From Aliicoccus sp041838435 (GTDB lineage Bacteria > Bacillota > Bacilli > Staphylococcales > Salinicoccaceae): a stretch of DNA of 9,289 nucleotides. The position numbers and the translations under genes are program-made. The stretch's first letter is position 1. Each line of letters opens with the position of its first letter. The notes below the pieces were generated by a model. It searched no databases and was not told where the DNA came from. It saw only the letters and a program-made list of their open reading frames with translations. The stretch spans positions 1-9,289 of the forward strand of contig JBGYPO010000001.1 of NCBI GenBank assembly GCA_041838435.1. The letters are read 5' to 3'. Positions 1 to 5,321 of the stretch are shown here, in pieces.

Positions 1-280
1 TCAAGCGCTCTAAATGGAACACGGACATATAAGAAACGAGCACCATCAATAAGAATACAACGGCTGGAATCAACCGCTTAAAGCGACGAATCCAGAAATT
101 TTTCAAGTCGATTCTACCGGTTTCATTGTACTCATGTATTAGTAAACTCGTAATTAAAAATCCTGAAATAACGAAAAACGTATCCACACCAAGAAATCCA
201 CCAGACAGCATCTGTGGATTTAAGTGGTAAATTATAACTGCAAGGACTGCGATGGCTCTTAAGCCATCGAGGCCTGGCAT
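1..280 (-). CDS. Acyltransferase family 3 (OatA-like) membrane protein, 5' part only
   Basis: This is the N-terminal 93 codons of an integral membrane acyltransferase; the rest lies beyond the left edge. The family moves acyl groups, commonly acetyl, onto surface sugars. OatA O-acetylates peptidoglycan, but other members act on teichoic acids or exopolysaccharides, so the substrate is open. Seen directly: MPGLDGLRAIAV at the start, the conserved His in IIYHL (residue 19), GGFLGVDTFFVISGFLIT (residues 27-44) and an arginine-rich IRRFKRLIPA (64-73), all hallmarks of the family. The first in-frame ATG is at 280 but has no ribosome binding site and removes the short N-terminal tail usual in the family. 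A well-placed ATGATG with an AGGTG site at 333-328 lies one frame away across an A6 tract (299-304), so the true start may be 333 with a frameshift. Confidence 0.85.
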   Translation of the reverse strand, partial: MPGLDGLRAIAVLAVIIYHLNPQMLSGGFLGVDTFFVISGFLITSLLIHEYNETGRIDLKNFWIRRFKRLIPAVVFLLMVLVSYMSVFHLERL

Positions 281-356
281 GTATCTTGTTTTATATTGTT
301 TTCTCACTAAGTCATGTTCTCTCGTCATCATATATTTACACACCTTTAATAGCAGA

Positions 357-365
357 ATTATAGCA
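357..365 (-). promoter_or_regulatory. Extended -10 promoter for the acyltransferase gene
   Basis: On the minus strand this reads TGC TATAAT, a consensus -10 with the TGn extension. No good -35 is seen 17 bp upstream, which fits extended -10 promoters. Transcription would begin near 350, about 17 nt before the ATGATG at 333. This supports 333 as the original translation start. Confidence 0.6.
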
Positions 366-426
366 CACTAATCATCCACTTATATGAAATTACATTAAAT
401 ATACATGACGCCGCAAACCCAATTTT

Positions 427-912
427 TTATTGTTCAGTTGTAAATATTTCATCTTCTTGCGCAGCGATAAAATGCTCGATCTTATCTTTTAAATAGCCGT
501 CACCAAGTTGCGCATACTTTCTATTCACATTGGTAAATGTGATGGCGTATCCCTCTTGTTGAACATGTGTAAGTTCTCCTCGTGCCAACACACGATCATA
601 TTTGTCATATGCATTTTTTAAAGTTGGAAGAGTTGAACTTACGATAGCTGCAGCACCGTCTGCGCCAATATATCTTAAACTCTCAGCGATTGCATCCTTC
701 GTGACGTGGACGCCATCGTCTTCAATCTGTTCTTCATATGCTTCTACCACACCTTCGAATTGACCGCTCTCTACTTCATTGTAAAAATCGAGTGATGTTA
801 AGAGATGGTTAAGTGCCGGATTCTCATAGTTATTTTCACTATAGAGTGCATCCACCAGGCTGTTCCATTTGTCTTCAAGTGTTGCATTTTGTTTGATTCG
901 TACTTTATCCAT
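427..912 (-). CDS. DUF4375/DMP19-like protein of unknown function
   Basis: A soluble acidic protein of 161 residues with no signal peptide or membrane segment. The pattern LLTSLDFYNEVESGQFEGVV (residues 37-56), followed by a helix with AESLRYIGADGAAAIV, resembles the DUF4375/DMP19 fold (a 'nonempty-pocket' repeat seen in many bacterial stress or immunity-related neighbourhoods); I assign this by pattern memory only. The start is clear: GAGGTG lies 7 nt before the ATG and overlaps the stop of the upstream zinc-ribbon gene. The two genes are therefore almost certainly cotranscribed and perhaps translationally coupled. No intrinsic terminator is visible between its stop and the acyltransferase promoter. 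No function can be given. Confidence 0.8.
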   Translation of the reverse strand: MDKVRIKQNATLEDKWNSLVDALYSENNYENPALNHLLTSLDFYNEVESGQFEGVVEAYEEQIEDDGVHVTKDAIAESLRYIGADGAAAIVSSTLPTLKNAYDKYDRVLARGELTHVQQEGYAITFTNVNRKYAQLGDGYLKDKIEHFIAAQEDEIFTTEQ

Positions 913-925
913 TTATATTCACCTC

Positions 926-1657
926 TTATAGAATTTCAATCAACTGAAACGCGACTTTGTGCAGCGATAAGTAAAACAGTAGGAGCAATACAATTATATT
1001 CAGTAGTACCGTGAGCAGAACCGTGAAGTAGATGCCGATTCTTGTTTTGTGCGTCATCATATATTTCATGATGAGCACGACAGGATTTACGATGAGTAAA
1101 GCAAAGACGACTACTAATATAATTAAAAACGCCTCAGTTATCCAAAAGTATAACGCAGTGACACCAAGTATGAACAACACATTCAAATGTACGGATAACG
1201 TACTGAAATCCTGAATCATACGGTAAGTCGTAATCTCACGGCTAATCAATGCTTTCGTAACGATAAAAATCACACCAAATGAAAGTGCGAGCATCATAAG
1301 AAAGACAGCAAACAGCTCTAAACCATATAAAAGATTTACACTGACTTCTTCTCTACCCTCAAAGAAAAAATATAACATTCCTGCAGATATTAGTAACAGC
1401 ACCGCAACCGTACTTATCGAGATGTACCACGGTGTTTTATCTCGTGATAGTGATTGGTCTGGTCGGATTAATGCCCGCCAAAGAAAATCCAACCCAGATA
1501 GTACGCCGTGCATAAAAATCATAAAACCATTTTCTTCTTTAAATATTTCGTCGTCATTATCGTCGGAATCTATAAATTTATTTTCTACTTTTTCGCCGCA
1601 ATCCGGGCAATATTGGTCTTCTTCTTCGAGTGCATAACCACAATACGGACATACCAT
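926..1657 (-). CDS. Zinc-ribbon domain multi-pass membrane protein
   Basis: The protein opens with a zinc ribbon, CPYC (Cys3, Cys6) and CPDC (Cys17, Cys20), then an acidic linker, then about five or six hydrophobic segments filling roughly residues 75-240. This is the layout of the 'zinc-ribbon domain-containing' Firmicutes membrane proteins, whose role is unknown. The ribbon would sit in the cytoplasm. A TTG 18 nt further upstream (1675) is in frame, but GGTGGTG precedes the ATG at 1657 by about 5 nt, so I prefer 1657 (243 residues). It is the first gene of a unit with the DMP19-like gene, whose ribosome binding site overlaps this stop codon. It is separated from gatD by a terminator. Confidence 0.85.
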   Translation of the reverse strand: MVCPYCGYALEEEDQYCPDCGEKVENKFIDSDDNDDEIFKEENGFMIFMHGVLSGLDFLWRALIRPDQSLSRDKTPWYISISTVAVLLLISAGMLYFFFEGREEVSVNLLYGLELFAVFLMMLALSFGVIFIVTKALISREITTYRMIQDFSTLSVHLNVLFILGVTALYFWITEAFLIILVVVFALLIVNPVVLIMKYMMTHKTRIGIYFTVLLTVLLNIIVLLLLFYLSLHKVAFQLIEIL

Positions 1658-1702
1658 CGAAACACCACCATTCAAAATTTAATCATAGTATCAGTTATTG
1701 CT

Positions 1703-1731
1703 AGTATACATTAAGTGTTCTTTAGTTTCAC
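1703..1731 (-). promoter_or_regulatory. Candidate promoter of the zinc-ribbon/DMP19-like unit
   Basis: On the minus strand TATACT (1703-1708) is a good -10. The hexamer GTGAAA (1726-1731) lies 17 bp upstream but is a weak -35; TTGTGA (1728-1733) is better but gives a 19-bp spacer. It lies between the gatD terminator and the gene start, where a promoter is needed. Confidence 0.35.
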
Positions 1732-1759
1732 AAAAATAAAAACGCCGTGAGGCGCTTTT
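1732..1759 (-). terminator. Intrinsic terminator of the murT-gatD operon
   Basis: Read on the minus strand, a stem with core CGCC/GGCG and tetraloop TCAC is extended by a G-U pair and A-U pairs (paired bases 1738-1759). It is followed by TTTATTTTT. It begins 10 nt past the gatD stop. The wobble pair is G-U only on the minus strand, which fits the direction of gatD. Confidence 0.85.
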
Positions 1760-1769
1760 TATCATTCTC

Positions 1770-2495
1770 TTATTTAGATGTTAATAACCGGTCCATCATC
1801 ACTTGTGAAGAACGTTCTTCTAAATCGTTATTCTCGTATGCAGGTGCGACAGGATAACCTTTCCGTTCGCAGGCTTTATCGAGGAGGTAATCTGTAATTT
1901 GAGGATTCTTTGGCAAAATCGGTCCGTGAAGATATGTCCCGATGAGGTTTTTGTAATGAATGCCCTCACCGCCATCTTCACCGTTATTACCATAGCCGCT
2001 TAACACTTTGCCCAGTGGTTCAAAACCATGATACGTGCGGCCGCCATGGTTTTCAAATCCTACAATTTTACCGAATTGCTCAGACTCAAGAATAATATTT
2101 CCTGTTAATCGGTCCACTTTAGACTCTGTTCTGAAATCTAAGATATTTAACGTTGTCAGTTCCGTCCCATCTGCTGTGAGGTAACTTTGACCAAGGAATT
2201 GATAACCACCGCAAATCATCAAAGCAGGGATACCATCTTCTATTAAATCTTTAAACTCCTCCTGCACGTTGAAGAGCTGCTGCGTCGCAAGTTTTTGTTC
2301 TCTATCACTGCCGCCGCCAATAAATAAAATATCTGCATCAGACAAATCGATGTCTTGTGTATTATTGACATTGGTAACTTTGACATCAAGACCACGCCAC
2401 TTCGCGCGTTGTTTTAATGCAATAACGTTGCCGATATCTCCATATAGGTTCAGTTTATCCGGGAAGAAGTGAAACACGTTTATTGTATTGCTCAT
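1770..2495 (-). CDS. gatD: GatD, glutamine amidotransferase subunit of lipid II isoglutaminyl synthase
   Basis: GatD hydrolyses glutamine and passes ammonia to MurT, which amidates the alpha-carboxyl of D-Glu in lipid II, giving D-isoglutamine stem peptides. This occurs at the cytoplasmic face of the membrane. The protein is a class I (CobB/CobQ-like) amidotransferase of 241 residues, the usual length. Visible residues: nucleophile Cys95 in ALMICGGYQFLG, His190 in GTYLHGP, and Arg129 in KVDRLTG, which corresponds to the glutamine-binding Arg128 of S. aureus. The start ATG lies 3 nt after the murT stop and its AAGGAGGG site is within the last murT codons, so the two subunits are translationally coupled. 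A terminator follows at once. Orthology to S. aureus GatD is very likely. Confidence 0.95.
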   Translation of the reverse strand: MSNTINVFHFFPDKLNLYGDIGNVIALKQRAKWRGLDVKVTNVNNTQDIDLSDADILFIGGGSDREQKLATQQLFNVQEEFKDLIEDGIPALMICGGYQFLGQSYLTADGTELTTLNILDFRTESKVDRLTGNIILESEQFGKIVGFENHGGRTYHGFEPLGKVLSGYGNNGEDGGEGIHYKNLIGTYLHGPILPKNPQITDYLLDKACERKGYPVAPAYENNDLEERSSQVMMDRLLTSK

Positions 2496-2498
2496 TCA

Positions 2499-3821
2499 TT
2501 ATCCCTCCTTGAAATATTTCTCTATGCTGCGGTGCATTGTATCGAGTGCTGTATAGTTTGGAATCGCAACCAAATGCTTGGATTGCTTTAATGCCCGTTC
2601 CGTTGCGCGCGTAATATTCTGATTACAAGAGATGATATCCTCATCAATCCCTGCATATTTTAAACGCAGTGCAAGTTCTTCAGCACGCGTACCTGTGCAC
2701 AATATAAAATCGATATTAATATCATTTAAGTGTTCGAAATCAACATCCCAAATCCACGAGATATCCCGACCATCCGCACCATTATCATTCAGCGCCATGA
2801 GATAGCTGACCGCTTCATTTTCTTCAGAGACGATATTATGACCGATTGTCAGACTCATATTAAAACTCGTCGGGTTTTTCGCCAGATTAATCATGACGTT
2901 TTGAGAATCATTGTTGAAGTACTGCATACGCCCTTCAGACAACTGGTATGATTCAATACCTTCTTCGATCTCTTCGTTCGTTAGGCCCAGTTCTTTTAAC
3001 AGCGCGTAAGACGCCAGGATATTATAAACATTATAGTCACCAGATACACGCGACGATAATTTATGACCGTTAATTGCAAGGTCAATTGCCAAACCTGATG
3101 AAAGTTCCGTCACCTTATATTGAGGTTCCTTACGACCGAATCCACACTGACATGAGTAATGCCCAATATGGCTATAGTGAATCCAAGAATAAACAAGCGG
3201 TTCCCCACACCTTGGACAGAACTTACTCTCCGTCATATTCGGCTCACTAAATTCATATACATTTTCATTGATACCATAATAGACAGCTGAATCTACAGCT
3301 TTTGCGAGACGTGTCACAAACGGATCATCACTATTTAGAATAAGGTCGACGTCATACTTTGATATCGTCTCGATTATTCTATCAACCAGTGTGTCGAGTT
3401 CACCGAATCGATCCATCTGGTCCCGCGAGAAATTTGTAAATACCATTTTGTTCGGTTGAAAATATCGGAAGGTTTTTGCGATACTGCCTTCGTCAATTTC
3501 GATGACGGCAATTTTCGTATTTTTATTTTTTTGGATGACGAAGCTCGAAAGAATACCTTCAAACATATTCGAACCTTCAATATTATGAACGATATCGCGA
3601 CCGCTTACCTTCAGCACATGACCAACAATATTACTCGTTGTTGTCTTGCCATTCGTACCAGAGATAAAAATGATATCGTCGAACCCTGCTGTAATAGACT
3701 GAGCAATATCCGGATCTATTCTTTGCGCAATGATGCCAGGTATCGTAGACCCGCTACCACCTCTAATACGGCTTAACTTTCTTCCGATTTTCGCTATATT
3801 CGTTGCAACTACTTTACGCAT
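2499..3821 (-). CDS. murT: MurT, Mur-ligase-like subunit of lipid II isoglutaminyl synthase
   Basis: MurT activates the D-Glu carboxyl of lipid II with ATP and accepts ammonia from GatD. Domain order in 440 residues: Mur ligase central domain with the ATP loop SGTNGKTTTSN (54-64), VIEIDEGS (106-113) and FSRDQMDRFGE (131-141); a Cys4 zinc ribbon inserted at about 202-226 (CPRC and CQC), diagnostic for MurT; then the C-terminal DUF1727 domain with INLAKNP (311-317) and the NDNGADGRD stretch (345-353), which carries the Asp contributed to the GatD active site. A TTG start 36 nt upstream is possible, but the ATG at 3821 gives MRKVVATNIAK, matching the S. aureus N-terminus. The ribosome binding site there (AAGAGTG) is weak. 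First gene of the murT-gatD operon. Confidence 0.95.
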   Translation of the reverse strand: MRKVVATNIAKIGRKLSRIRGGSGSTIPGIIAQRIDPDIAQSITAGFDDIIFISGTNGKTTTSNIVGHVLKVSGRDIVHNIEGSNMFEGILSSFVIQKNKNTKIAVIEIDEGSIAKTFRYFQPNKMVFTNFSRDQMDRFGELDTLVDRIIETISKYDVDLILNSDDPFVTRLAKAVDSAVYYGINENVYEFSEPNMTESKFCPRCGEPLVYSWIHYSHIGHYSCQCGFGRKEPQYKVTELSSGLAIDLAINGHKLSSRVSGDYNVYNILASYALLKELGLTNEEIEEGIESYQLSEGRMQYFNNDSQNVMINLAKNPTSFNMSLTIGHNIVSEENEAVSYLMALNDNGADGRDISWIWDVDFEHLNDINIDFILCTGTRAEELALRLKYAGIDEDIISCNQNITRATERALKQSKHLVAIPNYTALDTMHRSIEKYFKEG

Positions 3822-3857
3822 GGATATCACTCTTTCTATGTGTTTTGTCAACTTCAA

Positions 3858-3866
3858 ATTATAACA
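3858..3866 (-). promoter_or_regulatory. Extended -10 promoter of murT-gatD
   Basis: On the minus strand this reads TGT TATAAT, a perfect -10 with TGn extension. There is no convincing -35. The start point would be near 3851, leaving a leader of about 30 nt before the murT ATG. It lies between murT and the hairpin array, so the array is upstream of, not inside, the murT transcript. Confidence 0.6.
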
Positions 3867-3935
3867 GAAATTTGTAATTCAAGCCTATCCCGTGTTTATC
3901 CTAATTGAGATTAAATAAACACCGGAGAAATAAAG

Positions 3936-3976
3936 GAGGTTGCTATGAAAGTCGAAAAGACTGTCATAGCAACCTC
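3936..3976. terminator. 18-bp hairpin at the murT side of the repeat array; possible terminator
   Basis: Arms 3936-3953 and 3959-3976 pair at 17 of 18 positions (one mismatch, 3949/3963) with a 5-nt loop GAAAA. Read on the minus strand it is followed by CCTTTATTTCTC, a moderate U-rich tail, so it could stop transcription arriving from yjdM through the array before the murT promoter. On the plus strand the following TATTATTATTATC is also U-rich. The left arm contains part of an AAAGGAGG site (3932-3939) and an ATG (3945), so if transcribed in the plus direction it would instead mask a start site. Terminator is the more ordinary reading. Confidence 0.55.
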
Positions 3977-4012
3977 TATTATTATTATCTGTCGTATGTG
4001 GAATGCCCCGAT

Positions 4013-4522
4013 GTGTGCGGCAACTCTGATTTTTCACTTCTGTCGCACACAAAAGGCTCCGGCGTGTGCGGCAACTCGGGATTTTCATGGCTGTCGCACA
4101 CGAAAGGCTCCAGCGTGTGCGGCAACTCCGGTTTTTCACATCTGTCGCACACGAAAGGCTCCGGCGTGTGCGGCAACTCGGGATTTTCATGGCTGTCGCA
4201 CACAAAAGGCTCCGGCGTGTGCGGCAGCTCGGGATTTTGATGGCTGTCGCACACGAAAGGCTCCAGCGTGTGCGGCAACTCGGGATTTTCATGGCTGTCG
4301 CACACGAAACACCCCAGCGTGTGCGGCAACTCTGATTTTTCACTTCTGTCGCACACGAAAGGCTCCGGCGTGTGCGGCAACTCGGGATTTTCATGGCTGT
4401 CGCACACAAAAGGCTCCGGCGTGTGCGGCAGCTCGGGATTTTGATGGCTGTCGCACGCCAAACCTCTCACCGCGTGCACCAGAACAGTTTCTCCAGCCGC
4501 GGTGCACGCGAAAACCGTAAGC
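4013..4522 (+). repeat. Tandem array of ten 51-bp hairpin-forming units
   Basis: This fills most of the 677-bp gene-free stretch 3867-4543. Units start at 4013, 4064, 4115, 4166, 4217, 4268, 4319, 4370, 4421 and 4472, with exact 51-bp spacing. Each has a 38-nt stem-loop followed by a 13-nt linker (mostly GAAAGGCTCCGGC). The arms GTGTGCGGCA and TGTCGCACAC pair over 10 bp with one G-U, around an 18-nt loop. Arms are unchanged in units 1-8; loops come in a few types, such as CTCTGATTTTTCACTTC and CTCGGGATTTTCATGGC. Unit 9 has one arm change and unit 10 is strongly diverged. The array is markedly GC-rich against its neighbours. Because 51 is a multiple of three, several frames stay open, but changes between units do not favour third codon positions. 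I know no named family that matches; function unknown. Confidence 0.95.
4472..4509 (+). repeat. Diverged terminal unit of the array with a perfect 9-bp stem
   Basis: The tenth unit keeps the 51-bp register and the 38-nt stem-loop length but shares little primary sequence with the others. Arms GCGTGCACC and GGTGCACGC pair perfectly over 9 bp around a 20-nt loop. Relative to units 1-8, stem pair 2/37 changes from T-A to C-G, pair 7/32 from G-C to A-T, and pair 8/31 from G-T to C-G, so the stem is kept through paired changes. The 13-nt linker after it still begins GAAA and ends GC. Confidence 0.8.
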
Positions 4523-4543
4523 TCAAATCATCCCCACAAAAAC

Positions 4544-4891
4544 CTAATCCATCTTCTTCACGACAGAACTCTTCAACTTAAGCTGCCCGAATCCTGGCAC
4601 CTTCCCATCGATATCGTGATCGTCTTCGGGCTCAATTAGACGGATGCCTTTTACTTTGACGCCTTGCTTAATCACGCCGGACGCGCCTTTCACCTTTAAA
4701 TCTCTCACTATAGTGACTGTATCGCCGTCAGCAAGCGAGTTGCCGTTGACATCTCGCACAATCGCCGCTTCTTCGGATTCTTCCTGGGACGCTTTGGTCC
4801 ATTCGTGGCCACACATTGGGCAGACGTAGTTCATGCCATCTTCATAAGTATACGACTCATTACATTCTGGACATTGTGGTAACTGACTCAT
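4544..4891 (-). CDS. YjdM/PhnA-family zinc-ribbon protein
   Basis: A 115-residue protein of the YjdM family, often labelled PhnA or 'alkylphosphonate utilization protein'; the family is not shown to hydrolyse phosphonates and its role is unclear. Seen: an N-terminal zinc ribbon with CPEC (Cys8, Cys11) and CPMC (Cys24, Cys27), then the characteristic IVRDVNGNSLADGDTVTIVRDLKVKG and a C-terminal SH3-like part ending in KLKSSVVKKMD. Full length for the family. CAGGAGA lies 7-8 nt before the ATG. It starts 16 nt after the small membrane protein gene, so the two are probably cotranscribed. No terminator is seen directly after its stop; transcription may run into the hairpin array and end at the 3936-3976 hairpin. 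No phosphonate genes are nearby. Confidence 0.9.
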   Translation of the reverse strand: MSQLPQCPECNESYTYEDGMNYVCPMCGHEWTKASQEESEEAAIVRDVNGNSLADGDTVTIVRDLKVKGASGVIKQGVKVKGIRLIEPEDDHDIDGKVPGFGQLKLKSSVVKKMD

Positions 4892-4907
4892 AATATCTCC
4901 TGACTTT

Positions 4908-5210
4908 CTACTTAATATGTTGATGTTTATCTTTTCTCGGGAAAATTAATAACGCAATAAAGATAAATGGTGCGAATGCATAGAGCACGATATAAAGTAT
5001 GCTGCGCAAAAATACTTTTTTCCTGAGCGGTTCGCTAAATGTGTCTGCAACAAATGGAAAGACAAATATTGCGATGACTAAATAAACCGTCAATGTCATG
5101 AGGCCGGGCTCAAACGCGCCAAATCCCACGAACGAAAAGTATATAAAAAACAATATTGCGCCTATTATCAATGCAGATACTTTAAAAAAGTTAATCTTAA
5201 AATCCATCAT
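4908..5210 (-). CDS. Small three-helix membrane protein of unknown function
   Basis: About 100 residues with three hydrophobic segments: VSALIIGAILFFIYFSFVGF, then LMTLTVYLVIAIFVFPFVA, and SILYIVLYAFAPFIFIALLIF near the C-terminus. It ends in a short charged, His-containing tail (PRKDKHQHIK). I do not recognise the family; staphylococci have similar short UPF- or DUF-type membrane proteins. An in-frame ATG at 5231 lacks a clear ribosome binding site. AAGGGGAA lies just before three consecutive ATGs (5213, 5210, 5207), so the start is there; 5210 gives a 5-nt gap. A poor promoter, TTGTAA (5272-5277) with TATTCA (5249-5254) and a 17-bp spacer, may serve this gene and yjdM. Its stop is 16 nt before yjdM. 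Confidence 0.75.
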   Translation of the reverse strand: MMDFKINFFKVSALIIGAILFFIYFSFVGFGAFEPGLMTLTVYLVIAIFVFPFVADTFSEPLRKKVFLRSILYIVLYAFAPFIFIALLIFPRKDKHQHIK

Positions 5211-5274
5211 CATTTCCCCTTGTATCTTCATTCTATCTCAAATTCTCATGAATATGTAGCGCAGACGCACTTTA

Positions 5275-5312
5275 CAAAATTAAGAGCACCCCTAATTACC
5301 TAGGGATGCTCT
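5275..5312 (-). terminator. Intrinsic terminator of the ABC importer operon
   Basis: On the minus strand GAGCATCCCTA pairs with TAGGGGTGCTC around loop GGTAAT, and one flanking A-U pair extends it to 12 bp. TTAATTTTGT follows. One pair is U-G only on the minus strand, which matches the direction of the importer genes. It begins 10 nt past their last stop. Confidence 0.85.
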
Positions 5313-5321
5313 CACACATCA

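Noticed and set aside
3456..3776. Plus-strand open frame inside murT
   Set aside because: Antisense shadow of a well-conserved gene, with no ribosome binding site or recognisable product.
3822..3857. Longer MurT starting at TTG 3857
   Set aside because: It adds 12 residues absent from S. aureus MurT and begins next to the -10 element (3858-3863), so it could not be in the transcript.
3885..4479. Long minus-strand frames across the array, giving 17-residue repeats such as CDSHENPELPHTPEPFV
   Set aside because: They stay open because the 51-bp period is a multiple of three. They lack a ribosome binding site, and unit differences show no third-position bias.
4472..4509. Terminator of yjdM
   Set aside because: The stem is strong, but on the minus strand it is followed by GGTGAGAGG with no U-run, so it is not a normal intrinsic terminator.
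4013..4522. CRISPR array
   Set aside because: A 33-nt palindromic block alternates with 18-nt segments, but those segments are short and recur as a few types instead of being unique, and no cas genes are present.
4544..4891. Phosphonoacetate hydrolase or phosphonate pathway gene (from the name PhnA)
   Set aside because: The sequence is the small zinc-ribbon YjdM family, not the hydrolase, and there are no phosphonate genes nearby.
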